Assembly: GCA_011033025.1 (NCBI GenBank)
Contig: WFMF01000088.1
Location: 62,001 to 126,000, forward strand
Length of the DNA stretch: 64,000 nucleotides
Reading direction: 5' to 3'
Origin: Beroe forskalii
Taxonomy: Eukaryota; Ctenophora; Nuda; Beroida; Beroidae
Shown: positions 28,401 to 35,445 of the stretch, in pieces
How positions within the stretch are numbered: the first letter of the stretch is position 1
How the letters are laid out: every line of letters begins with the position of its first letter
Translations under genes and position numbers: made by a program
Notes under the pieces: model-generated
Told to the model about the DNA's origin: nothing
Databases searched by the model: none
The model's input: the letters and a program-made list of their open reading frames with translations, nothing else

Positions 28401-31400
28401 GCTTCCGAATTCAATCTAAATGCCGAAAAACTTTTGAATAATATGAAATTGGTCATCTTGGCTTCCGTAATCTCATCTTGATTTTTGAGAAGACGTTTTG
28501 ATGTTAGACATATAGAAAATGTTTTCACATTGTAATCAATGATTTATTCATTCATAATCGGACAATGATACGTGAAATACTCTTTTTTCTGAATCCTAAT
28601 GAATGGAAAAAAGGACCTGCTGTATTTTCCTTCATTTCAAAGTTTTCTATCGTTCCTTCTAAAACTCTAGTATTTATTTACTTACTTACCATGACATGTC
28701 GACATAACGCATATTTTTACGTGTAATATTTTAAGTCAAGCCTTAAATATACTTTTTTCCATGGTCACAAGCAGCGCAAAATGCATAATAGTGCTTGCTT
28801 CTTTCCTGAATTTTAATTACAATTTCATCACAACTAAGCCAACGTTCTGACGAATTAACTGCTTCCTTGCTTTACCGTTCAAGAAGTTGCAGAAAGAATA
28901 TTTCAAATGTTCATCCGTTCGCTTCTGTATGAAATAGGTAAATAAGGGGCGTGGTGACTGCCGACAGGCATACAAAATCTTGGGATGAAAATCCTAGTTT
29001 AGCTATATAGTTTTCTATCTGTCAATATAATCTCTAGATAAACATATTTTATTAATAAGTGTCGTATTTTTGCTTTACAATACAAGTTCTCTCTTTCTTT
29101 GATGAAAGTCATTTCCTGCCGAACTTCTGCTGTGACACTTTCTTCCCGTATCTGTGACACTTACTCACTTAACAGTTAATGCTAACTACGACCAGTTCAA
29201 TCATTCTTCAGAGCATGTTCTGAAGCCTTAGAGTGCAATTGTCTGTCTTGCCGTGTTCCGCCTTCTTTCATCCCAATTAACAGCCCGGCTTCCTCCTTCC
29301 TCTGACATTGTGTCTTTACTCTTTACCGTTGATCGATGAGTCGAATTAAATAATTATTATATTTGTAAATATAGTGAAAAGTTCTGAAAGGCATCATGAT
29401 TATTAACAGACGGAACAAATTTGTTCCGGGGTTCGTTATACCTAGTTCCACAACATGATTTGAACAACAGGAATTTCCTTGCAGATTATATCCATTGTCC
29501 AATCTTTGGCGACAAAATGACATTTATAATGTTAAGATGTTACATTGTTATACATTTGAGTCGCGACACAGTTGGTATACTGCTTTATCATGTTAAAGAA
29601 ACTGCAAACTTCTGCCTGAAAAATAAAGGCTTTTGAGAATGCAGCTCTACGAACTTTTCGATACTTTTATGATATTTGCTGACACCTTTGTTTTATCTTA
29701 CATCGAAGAATCAGATATTCGTATATTCTTCTAGAGCGTAGATAATCATTATATCTGATAATTTTCATTGAAGATCACCGAAAATTAGTTTTGTCGTAGC
29801 ACAGAGACGAGAAAACAGAACAGGCATGATACAGAGACTTGATAGGACAGAGACTTGACTGTTAATCATAACTAGGGACAAGTTTTCAATTTCAGAGTCT
29901 GTTCTTTTTGAACCTTACATATCATATTTTTCAGTAGATTCTTAATTATTTTTTGATATCTCGCAGAGCCTAATTTAATATCTTCGTTTGTAGCGCCCAG
30001 ATTTAAAAGATCATTACAGGGTGTTGAAGGGCTTATCTCTGTATATTCTCAACTCTCAAGCCATTGTAGGACCACTGTTTGTTCTATAGCATAGTTAAAC
30101 GTCATCAATAATTGTGCCTGATAAAATCGATCAATTTTTCGTAGAAAAATATATATTAGGTGCTAACAAGGCGAAAATCTAATGTCAGCAAAGACATACC
30201 ACAAATTAAGGTTGACTATCTTTTAATCAATTCATTTTAGATCATCCCAATTCCTCGATTATTACTTGAATAACAGTCCCCAGTTCTGATATAAATGTTG
30301 AGCAATTTATTAATGAACCCTGGTATATCTTGGTTCAGAAATTCGAAAGGAACGCTCCAAGTCTTCAGTTTAACTGGTCCTACGCCGTCCTTAGTGTTTT
30401 CCTTTGAGCCAGCTAAACGGGGAATAGGACCTACAGGCATTGCAACATGTGATCCTGACTATATCTTTCAATCTTTGATGATTCATTGCTTTGAAAAGTT
30501 ATTAAATATTAAATAAGTTGCATGGCATCATCCAGTCTAGGATTGTGCTACAGCTGTAGAGCACTTGGCTCTGAGACCCACAATAATTGCTATCTGTTCC
30601 CTATTGCTCCCAGGGTAAGTTCCTATCCTAAGTAGTCAAGTAACAACCGCTCCATTCCAACCTGAGGATACCATCTTGTGCTCTACAGCCCATGTTTCTG
30701 TGAGGCGTGATGGTATTCTCGGACAGAATCATACCCGTCATATTTACAAACAGCGCCCTCAAGACTTCACTTTGGGAAAATATAGAGGAGAGTCTATAAT
30801 ATTATACATCATGATTCATTAAAATTAATGGATGTAAATTTCCAGAAAATCTGGCTTCCCGTCTCAGCTGCTGTAGTTTGAATGTGCGCATATTTAGAAT
30901 ACCCGGGCCGTATACCAGTTAAATTATCATCAGATGTTTTCGATGATCAGATTGACAGTACAAACGAGTTCACAAGTATTATATTCACTAGCTGGTGTGT
31001 ATGCTGCCAAGGGAGTGTAAGCAGTGTTTTTGTCTTGATTTTTGTATAAAAAACGTTAGTTTCGTCAAGACAATGGCCCGTTCTTGTATGCATAGCGCTT
31101 CGAGCAATGAAAGTTAATATTTTCCTTTTGCTCTTTTCTAGACTCTTACTAAACGCTAATTGGAAGTAGATAAGCACTTGATTCCATTAACAAATTAGCT
31201 GGGTTTTGTTGCTTGGAAGCTGATTGCACAGACACTACAGCAACAGTGCACAAACCACCCCAAGACATTCTCCTTCTTACCGGAGATCACTCCCAGTGGC
31301 AGCTCTTGTAGGGCTTTCCTTAATTTAAAGAACCTCTCCGCGGACATTTCGTACTACGACAAGCTATTCCAGATTCCATTACATATATTCGAACATATAC

Positions 31401-34400
31401 TCATATATTTAATTTATAACATCTCGATTTAATAGCGTATTTTAAACTGCACTGCAGCTCCTATCCTAAGATCTAACACTTGTAGCGAGTTTGGGGTGAG
31501 AAACTGTGGAAACGTATAAAAAGCGGCCCGGTATATAGTTCGAATAAGGGCCATAGTAGGCATGATAGATAGACGTCAGAATATACCATTAATATTACAT
31601 TGTCGTTGTAGGTACCTATAAGAAGCCCGGCAATTGTTCTGCAGAAACCAGAGTAATCTTCGGGCCGCTTACCGTTGCAGTAGCTAACAGCTGGGATAAT
31701 GGAAAGTTTCTCCTGATAGTTTAACACTGCTCTACACGGCATATAGACCGAGGTCTTGCAGGCTATACCTTTCATATTATCACATATTCAGTCTAAAATC
31801 AGTTTTATTGGTATATCTCGTCAATTGTTGCTCTTGTTTTATTGTTGTTTTAAAATTTGAAAGGTTACAGTTGCTACTCGGAGAAAAATTTTGTTTAACA
31901 AGAAAACACCACTTTTTAACATGCTTTTACCATAAATTCTCCAAAACGTCGAAAATTTTGGGGGTTTAAAAGTGCCGTGTGTTCTATAAGAGCATAAGTT
32001 TGTGTCGTCGTTTAGTCTCTTCCTCGGCCGGGTTGCATGTATGTGCTTTCTTCAGTTTTATGTTGTCGTAATTACATATGATTACACGGCATACAGGGGT
32101 CTCTGGTCCCGTAGCATAATATGAGCATGAATTACGTAGTTCATTGTTCTGACAATAATCCAGATTTCAGAGTAAATCTCAGTTCTGTTTGACGAGACTC
32201 TGAGTCCTTCATTTGAATGAATCGACAGGGCGTCAATAGTCCTTCCCATAAACAGAGCAAATGAGAGACATCAATCTTGAGTATTTGTTGATACTTTGAT
32301 ATTTGAGATTATTAGAAAATTCTTTTTCAGGCAGCACATTCCTTTCTCTGGCAGTTCAAAGTGTTTAATTATTTATCTCAATATTTAATTCCTAAGTAGG
32401 CTCCGTCTGCTGCTGGGAAATTTGAAAGTTGGATACTTATAAGCACTGAAATTGCTAGGTCACTACCAATTCTTGTACTTTCTCTGCCTTGTTGACAAGA
32501 CTTGCAGCAGAGTGGAGGCAGAAGGCGTTTACATTTGGTCGACATGTAATTAGCTCACTGATATTATGCTTTGATAGTGTTACGAAGGTATTGGGTCCCG
32601 CGCCTTGTTTCATTAATTAGATAGGACACTTGAAGCAGCATCACAATTAGTACTGTCGATACTAACCCGGCACCCAACTTCATAGCAAGAGTCGTGAGGA
32701 ATAAAATGTTATTCGAGCAAAATATAATATAAGTTAGCAGGTATTACATGGAGTTTAACCTCCTTTCAAGAAAGGACATGAAATATGTCACTTTAACACG
32801 TAAAGTTATATTATTCATGGTGACAGATTAAATTGTTGTCTGACTTCTGAACTAATCTGAAGTTCCTACATTTTATTGCCATTGTGACCAACTATTCAGT
32901 GTCTTGTACTCTGAATTCCTTTTCTACGTCCCAAGGAACAACATTCCATAATACTATAATATGATGACACGTACAAATTCTAGTGGAATGACACCCTAAA
33001 ACCTGCCTAGAGAGCACAGAGGGGAAGCCTGGACCGCCATTTGTCGTGGCTGATAGCGATTTTCTTGGAGTCTTAGGTTACCATAATAGCATCCTTTGCA
33101 GCCGTTTGCTCTTTATTCTGCCCCAAACTTGCCGAAAGATTGTACTAAAATGAAGTAGGAGCAGGACTCATTAACGAGAATGATGACATTTTCTCATCCA
33201 TCTTGGATGGCTGGCTATTATAATCGCACTGTCTTTGGCGTCTTTTCTCAAAGCAATGTTATGCAATGGCACTGCTAACTGCTTCCATAAAACGATGAGA
33301 TCACCATGTTACTCTAGGTCTGAATATGTTAAACTTGAGATTTACTACGGCTTTTTTAGGTGTGTCAGGCAGCAGATAGGACAGTTTCAGATCAATTAAA
33401 TCACTATTGCGTCTTTGTCTGTACAAGCCATGGTAAGTAATTTGTGATATATGCTACTTAAAGGGATTCCCTCAATCAGAAACTCCAACAAAACATCACC
33501 TAGGCCAATATTTTGGCCACCAATTAGGCATCATGGGCAACAAACCAAATAGGATTGTGAGTTAGTAAAATAAAGTTATGTTTTATCATTGGCTGTTTGC
33601 AAGTTTTAAATTGCCGTAAATAGCCCAGCCCATAGCTTGAAAATGTTAGTATGACAAGTGATAACGTTAAAAACAGTCTAGACAGCAATGGGTAGCACCT
33701 ACGTCACTGACATTCGTGACATGAAATCACAGAGCACCTTCTAACGTCAAAACTTCCGTGACAGCACTATAGATTACTTGGAGGGGGACAACTACTACTA
33801 CTAGAGTACTTGCTGAGGGTGATGGATCTATAGTTTTACAGTTTGCTGAGCTGTGCGCTGTGTTGTGCGCTCATAGCTCACTCTTACAGTCGCGTGTACG
33901 AGGCTTTTTCTGTCGACGATCTCACATCGCAAAGTTTTATACACGAATCATGCCTGCGACGCACCAAAACGTTTGGCATCGCACCAGAACGTTTGGCAAC
34001 TTCACAGAGCAAAAAGCATTGGTATACAATGGGACGCAACCCTATGCAATTCTCTGCTCCAAGCGTTTTATAGATTTCTCCTTAATTCCCACGCTCAGAT
34101 GGTTCTTTCACCCACAAGCTTATAATAGTTGTCTCTGATTAAGAAACCTCATAATTTTGTTCGATAACAATATACTAATATAATAGGAGCTCACAATTAC
34201 TATAGAACTATGTAATTGTAAGGATTGTAAAACCTTGTAAAAATAATCTAATAAAGCCTGTAGACTACATTAAAGACTGCTTAAACGACTCTTACACAGC
34301 TACAACAGGATTGTTTTCGTTTTCCTGATTTACTTTTAGGATCCTTCATAAATGACTCAATGAATAGGCATGGTTTTTGATAATCACTTATGTTCCGTGG

Positions 34401-34907
34401 TGTTCATGCGAGACATAATAATATTTAGAAACGTTGTAAGATCGCATCATTCTCAAAACTCACATTTTGATGAGAAGAGTTGGCAGGAAGAGACAACTGA
34501 GGATGATAGTAGCGTAGACTATAGCCAAGGTGTACACTCCAATACCCTCACTGGGATTCAGAGAGGACTGCAAGGCTGCCATGTTCTGAAAACAGAAGGA
34601 CAGGACTTAGTGCAGGGGGTTAGTGGGGGAAAATAGTGAGTGAGGAGGAAACAGCCGTTGGAGAATTAGGGGGATGATGCTATAGGGAGAAGGGGAGGAG
34701 GATCAAGAGGAAGAGGAGGAGGATCAAGAGGCGGAGGAGAAGGTGTAGGATGAGAGATGTGGGCACAAAAATGCATCTTCGGAGTGCAAAAGCTAGCACA
34801 AAAGCAAACACAATAGAATTTGCTTGGGAATATTTGCAAAAGTTCACCTGGAATGCAGTGAAGAGGAACATGAAGCCGAAACCAATAACAATAACGTTTT
34901 TCCACAT
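7264..34907 (-). CDS. UNC93A: UNC93A-like multi-span membrane protein, split gene with duplicated middle exons
   Basis: Joining exons 1, 2, one block of 3-6, and 7-10 gives a 461-residue open frame from the ATG at 34907, close to the usual UNC93A length of about 457. Recognisable family segments in order are WKNVIVIGFGFMFLFTAFQ at the N-terminus, SLNPSEGIGVY, WGTLIPASVVLG, LAAAPMWSAKCTYL, FFGVFFCMFQTWGIWGN, TVWSGLEQ, DAVSSFVFG, DAVWQTQINA and NYRLWESLGF near the C-terminus. The hydrophobic pattern fits 11-12 membrane spans of the MFS-like UNC93 fold. Family knowledge: UNC-93 modulates a K2P channel in nematodes and UNC93B1 escorts Toll-like receptors; UNC93A is poorly defined, so the role here is unknown. 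All junctions are GT-AG and phases agree. Exons 3-6 are present twice (units B and A), and only one block fits the frame. Additional 5-prime exons are not excluded. Confidence 0.85.
7441..7516. repeat. GGTAGG-rich low-complexity tract in intron 9
   Basis: Degenerate GGTAGGTAGGGAGAT repeats lie immediately inside the exon 10 acceptor side of the intron. The minus-strand frames here are pyrimidine-rich artefacts. Confidence 0.6.
7734..7849 (-). CDS. UNC93A: UNC93A-like exon 9
   Basis: 116 nt, acceptor TTCACTTCAG, donor CAGG|GTACGT. It encodes AFYGIIFTGKEEPAFSNYRL then WESLGFLISYLIG. The NYRLWESLGF string is diagnostic for UNC93A. Confidence 0.89.
8042..8173 (-). CDS. UNC93A: UNC93A-like exon 8
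   Basis: 132 nt, acceptor TATGTTTCAG, donor AATG|GTACGT. It encodes AILNLVVLIVLLLWTPTISH and DAVWQTQIN, a conserved family motif. Phase is 1-1. Confidence 0.87.
8230..8320. repeat. 12-bp minisatellite GGGTAGTGAAAA
   Basis: About seven copies of GGGTAGTGAAAA or GGGCAGTGAAAA in tandem within intron 7. The rest of this intron (8321-9390) shows no exon or mobile element that I recognise. Confidence 0.8.
9391..9526 (-). CDS. UNC93A: UNC93A-like exon 7
   Basis: 136 nt, acceptor CTATTCCAG, donor CTCG|GTAAGT. It encodes AFITCPIGVHSIGYILIVYA, the DAVSSFVFG motif and GRIPVFTL. Single copy. It leaves in phase 1. Confidence 0.87.
9527..10290. other. Intron 6 of the UNC93A-like gene, single-copy part
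   Basis: AT-rich, no exon found. It ends at the left boundary of the tandem duplication at 10291. Confidence 0.5.
10900..11031 (-). CDS. UNC93A: UNC93A-like exon 6, unit A
   Basis: 132 nt, acceptor CCTCTACCAG, donor GCC|GTGAGT. It encodes GKSGLQLLLATFSHFTSNKY and TVWSGLEQGWFGASFTA. It joins exon 7 in phase 0 (FTA|AFITCP). Confidence 0.85.
11216..11445 (-). CDS. UNC93A: UNC93A-like exon 5, unit A
   Basis: 230 nt, acceptor AATTCCCCAG, donor CAGAAG|GTGGGT. It encodes VLAPKDDWSEPTAENIADKC and the span LAGIYLAFAVIGPTLIFLF. The frame is intact and it differs from unit B by two residues. Confidence 0.85.
11692..11865 (-). CDS. UNC93A: UNC93A-like exon 4, unit A
   Basis: 174 nt with intact frame, LAAAPMWSAKCTYLSQMGTY through GIWGNIVTAT. 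Only 12 nt of native intron (GCCCGTTTCCAG) remain before the terminus of the Merlin element at 11878, so the original branch point has been moved about 2.1 kb away. Splicing of this exon is doubtful unless the transposon end supplies a branch point. Confidence 0.83.
11904..12236. repeat. Left Merlin arm, 11-bp tandem repeats
   Basis: About 29 units of GGGCACACCTG, GGGCACATCTC or GGGCACACCTC. Its inverse is at about 13678-13950. The arm gives Cys-Pro-rich frames (CPRCARDVPQV, 11 codons for three units) that are repeat artefacts. Confidence 0.88.
12253..12425 (+). repeat. 13-bp repeats upstream of the transposase gene
   Basis: About ten copies of GGTCCTCTATCAT lie between the left arm and the transposase TATA box. 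They are not present in the right arm. They may be promoter-proximal binding sites or a slippage product. Confidence 0.75.
12434..12443 (+). promoter_or_regulatory. TATA box of the Merlin transposase
   Basis: TATAAATATA lies 28 bp before the ATG at 12471, with a pyrimidine-rich CTCACTATCATCC in between that could hold the transcription start. The 5-prime UTR would then be very short. Confidence 0.55.
12471..13412 (+). CDS. Merlin / IS1016-like DDE transposase (ISXO2-like domain)
   Basis: 313 residues, uninterrupted and intronless. The N-terminal part has a zinc-ribbon pair (Cys39-x2-Cys42 and Cys61-x2-Cys64), then a helix-turn-helix-like stretch around residues 95-125. The catalytic core has Asp150 in VEIDESKFG, Asp213 in ILTDKWKGYN and Glu250 in TNTCEGMWFHAKKHMRRGHG, the DDE triad with the spacing and motifs of the ISXO2-like / Merlin family. 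It cuts and joins transposon ends in the nucleus. The gene lies between inverted 11-bp repeat arms, has a TATA box and a polyadenylation signal, and no frameshift, so it may still be active. Codon use is GC-richer than the surrounding introns, in keeping with a recent arrival. Confidence 0.93.
   Translation: MTQTFPSYEDLRTTGILSSEDRVLQYCLDVELLRPHHFCQECQIYMELRSCSTSKYSDGYCWSCPGDQHSLSVRAESILYNRSITLTNFLHLLWIFANGTSISDAARILSMNEKTVRSLYKAIRQCMVEDLLENGATRKIGGEGHIVEIDESKFGNRKNNRGRRVNGKWVLGGHCRTTTDCFLAECTGNRRNHHTLLRLIKQHVAPRTIILTDKWKGYNALRHHGYTHLVVNHRRGFVDPLTGVHTNTCEGMWFHAKKHMRRGHGRTRRDSAALSMALCEFIWLRRHRLTRSDSSIRRYFNRELPQLMRRIFE
13561..13566 (+). terminator. Polyadenylation signal of the Merlin transposase
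   Basis: AATAAA lies 149 bp after the stop codon and before the right arm. Confidence 0.55.
13678..13950. repeat. Right Merlin arm, 11-bp tandem repeats
   Basis: Inverted counterpart of the left arm (GAGATGTGCCC units), somewhat shorter. It ends in the unique terminal sequence GATTACCGAGTTACC. Confidence 0.87.
13973..14708. other. Intron 3 of unit A, native sequence
   Basis: It matches unit B 21970-22702 almost base for base. No exon or element seen. Confidence 0.6.
14709..14818 (-). CDS. UNC93A: UNC93A-like exon 3, unit A
   Basis: Same length, phases and protein as the unit B exon. As in B, a palindromic element begins 23 nt upstream of the acceptor, so the insertion predates the duplication. 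Confidence 0.85.
14842..15543. mobile_element. TTAA-flanked palindromic MITE, unit A copy
   Basis: A nearly complete palindrome of about 700 bp with its centre near 15195. Ends read GGGGGGTCTGAGG and the inverse. The left flank is TTAA at 14838-14841 and the right flank the degraded TTTA. The unit B copy has TTAA on both sides, which supports a piggyBac-like target. No coding capacity. Confidence 0.75.
15544..17276. other. Upstream intron of unit A, no supported exon
   Basis: The minus-strand frame at 15759-16055 (98 codons) is broken by small indels in the otherwise near-identical unit B copy at 27502-27756, so it is unlikely to be coding. Nothing else was recognised. Confidence 0.55.
17282..17467. 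repeat. Cloverleaf-like inverted repeat set
   Basis: A 13-bp stem (GTACTTTAGAGGC at 17282-17294 with its inverse at 17455-17467) closes around three consecutive perfect hairpins: 17319-17328 with 17333-17342, 17350-17360 with 17376-17386, and 17387-17398 with 17422-17433. The loops share GCGAAGC-type motifs. Confidence 0.75.
17282..18025. mobile_element. 744-bp insertion with TATAT target duplication, absent from unit B
   Basis: Unit B reads CTAGTTTAGCTATATAGTTTTC straight through, whereas unit A has 744 bp bounded by TATAT at 17277-17281 and 18026-18030. The termini GTACTTTAGAG and its partner (inverse GTAGTCTCACG) are only weakly similar. The left 190 bp form a branched secondary structure. 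No protein is encoded. Confidence 0.75.
18593..18918. mobile_element. Insertion of about 325 bp, absent from unit B
   Basis: The unit B counterpart near 29580 lacks this sequence. It contains a hairpin in which TATCGAAAATT pairs with AATTTTCGATA, and repeated GGGTAATAAT and ATTAACAAAC motifs. Exact ends are uncertain by a few bases. Confidence 0.6.
18919..20532. other. Intron between unit A and exon 6B, no gene
   Basis: It contains the A/B duplication junction at 19911/19912. No exon seen; the frame at 19571-19771 shifts between the two units. Confidence 0.5.
20533..20664 (-). CDS. UNC93A: UNC93A-like exon 6, unit B
   Basis: 132 nt, acceptor CCTCCCCCAG, donor GCC|GTGAGT. It encodes GKSGLQLLLATLSHFSSNKY and TVWSGLEQ. 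Phase is 0-0. It differs from unit A by Leu for Phe and Ser for Thr. A hAT-type MITE sits 56 bp upstream of its acceptor. Confidence 0.85.
20721..21178. mobile_element. hAT-type MITE in unit B
   Basis: Ends CAGGCCCGTAG at 20721 and the inverse ending CGGGCCTG at 21178 are flanked by the perfect 8-bp repeat GGCACGGT (20713-20720 and 21179-21186). Unit A has the empty site. CAG-type ends and the 8-bp duplication point to hAT. The right third carries GC-rich hairpins such as GGGCTTCGCCCC and GGGCTGCGCCCCC. Confidence 0.85.
21307..21536 (-). CDS. UNC93A: UNC93A-like exon 5, unit B
   Basis: 230 nt. It encodes the luminal loop (two Cys-containing segments) and the span YLLAGIYLAFAVIGPTLIFL. It differs from unit A by AEEIADK for AENIADK and SAPVEK for SDPVEK. 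It enters in phase 1 and leaves in phase 0 (CAG AAG|GTGGGT). Confidence 0.85.
21779..21952 (-). CDS. UNC93A: UNC93A-like exon 4, unit B
   Basis: 174 nt, acceptor CCGTTTCCAG, donor ACTG|GTAAGC. It encodes LAAAPMWSAKCTYLSQMGTY and FFGVFFCMFQTWGIWGN, the strongest UNC93 signature. The upstream intron is intact here, unlike in unit A. Confidence 0.87.
21953..22702. other. Intron 3 of unit B
   Basis: Native intron that carries the empty Merlin site at 21960-21973. Nothing else found. Confidence 0.6.
22703..22812 (-). CDS. UNC93A: UNC93A-like exon 3, unit B
   Basis: 110 nt, acceptor CCTCCCGCAG, donor TTAG|GTAGGAG. It encodes LKVKLAMVVCQFMYTLYIG and the conserved WGTLIPASVVLG. It enters in phase 2 and leaves in phase 1. 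Only 23 nt of intron separate the acceptor from a TTAA-flanked palindromic element. Confidence 0.85.
23318..26973. mobile_element. 3.7 kb foldback element with 162-bp repeat arms
   Basis: The termini TAGTCAGGGATGAAAT and the inverse are flanked by GAG on both sides (23315-23317 and 26974-26976). The arms (23318 to about 24495, and about 25975 to 26973) are inverted copies, each with about four tandem units of 161-162 bp containing CCACGCCCATTTTTGGCC. The central 1.5 kb encodes nothing I recognise, so the element is probably non-autonomous. It is absent from unit A. Confidence 0.83.
24496..25974. other. Core of the foldback element
   Basis: AT-rich single-copy sequence. The longest frame here (24443-24688, 81 codons) has no transposase-like motif. 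Confidence 0.5.
27198..31280. other. Intron 2 of the UNC93A-like gene (unit B part and beyond)
   Basis: It matches unit A 15544-19911 minus the two A-specific insertions, up to 30579. After that it is single copy. No exon is supported. Confidence 0.5.
31281..31347 (-). CDS. Possible initiating exon of an unknown gene
   Basis: The frame from the ATG at 31347 reads MSAERFFKLRKALQELPLGV and continues to a good donor, ATCTCCG|GTAAGAAG. The composition looks like a real N-terminus, but no downstream partner exon was found. It sits inside intron 2 of the UNC93A-like gene on the same strand and could be an alternative first exon or chance. Confidence 0.25.
31348..34463. other. Remainder of intron 2
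   Basis: No exon supported. The frames at 31473-31775 (minus) and 33843-34138 (plus) lack recognisable motifs and splice context. Confidence 0.45.
34464..34585 (-). CDS. UNC93A: UNC93A-like exon 2
   Basis: 122 nt between TTTTCAG|AAC and AAAAT|GTGAGT. It encodes NMAALQSSLNPSEGIGVYTL followed by the second membrane span ending in LFLPTLLIK, the classic UNC93 N-terminal signature. It enters in phase 0 and leaves in phase 2, matching exon 3 exactly (AT|A gives Ile). Confidence 0.87.
34640..34742. repeat. GGAGGA-rich purine tract in intron 1
   Basis: A low-complexity AGGAGGATCAAGAGG repeat. It creates proline/leucine-rich frames on the minus strand that are not genes. Confidence 0.65.
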
Positions 34908-34937
34908 TCGCAGCTCATCTCCCCTCGACCAAGAGTT
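34848..34937 (-). CDS. UNC93A: UNC93A-like exon 1 (start codon exon)
   Basis: The acceptor TTTTTCAG precedes AACTCTTGG and the donor is CAG|GTGAAC. It encodes the first membrane span, MWKNVIVIGFGFMFLFTAFQ. The in-frame ATG at 34907-34905 is favoured because it gives the family length. The acceptor-like 5-prime edge implies at least one upstream non-coding exon. It ends in phase 0. Confidence 0.8.
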
Positions 34938-35345
34938 CTGAAAAAGTACCATCACTGAGAAACAACAAACAAAGAAAGAGCAGCTAATGGCTCCCACTTC
35001 ATGATAGTATACCAATACACCGTGTAGTGTGTAGTGTGTTTTGTGTAGTGCTAATACGTCAATCTTCAAAGATTGTCTGTTGAGGCATTTCAATATTTTT
35101 GACATATTGTTAAGAATCTATCAATATTAATAAATCAAGTTGGAAAATGGAAATTATACACGGAATACAATAGAATTTTACTTTATTGATCCTGATGTTC
35201 CTGTTCCCGCATCACGACTTTTTAAAACCTTATAACTATTCATTATCGTATCATCAATATTTCGGTATTAATTATTGAATCTTCTGTTGAGGAGCTCCAA
35301 GGTTTGTGGCCATCAGAAACCCGTTACCCATTACAGTTTAGTGCA
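34938..35345. promoter_or_regulatory. Shared divergent 5-prime region of UNC93A-like and four-span genes
   Basis: About 0.4 kb separates exon 1 of the minus-strand UNC93A-like gene from the ATG of the plus-strand four-span gene. No clear TATA box was seen. The head-to-head layout suggests a bidirectional promoter, unless unseen upstream non-coding exons lie further out. Confidence 0.3.
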
Positions 35346-35445
35346 ATGGCTAAGAAGAAGTGTGTATTGGGCTGTATCGTTACTGCGTTGGCAGCATTGC
35401 TAACAATAATATTCCTTGCCATGAGAAACACCAGAGAAAAGATAT
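35346..35445 (+). CDS. Four-span protein exon 1
   Basis: It starts at ATGGCTAAGAAG and ends AGATAT|GTGAGT. It encodes the start and membrane span 1. It leaves in phase 1. Confidence 0.72.

Larger units (their letters stand above)
19912..30579. repeat. Tandem segmental duplication, unit B
   Basis: Direct repeat of unit A, ending GAGACCC before ACAATAATTG. Specific to B are the hAT-type MITE at 20721-21178 and the 3.7 kb foldback element at 23318-26973. With these insertions removed, both units are about 6.5 kb. A false duplication from two assembled haplotypes would look the same in this sequence. Confidence 0.92.
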
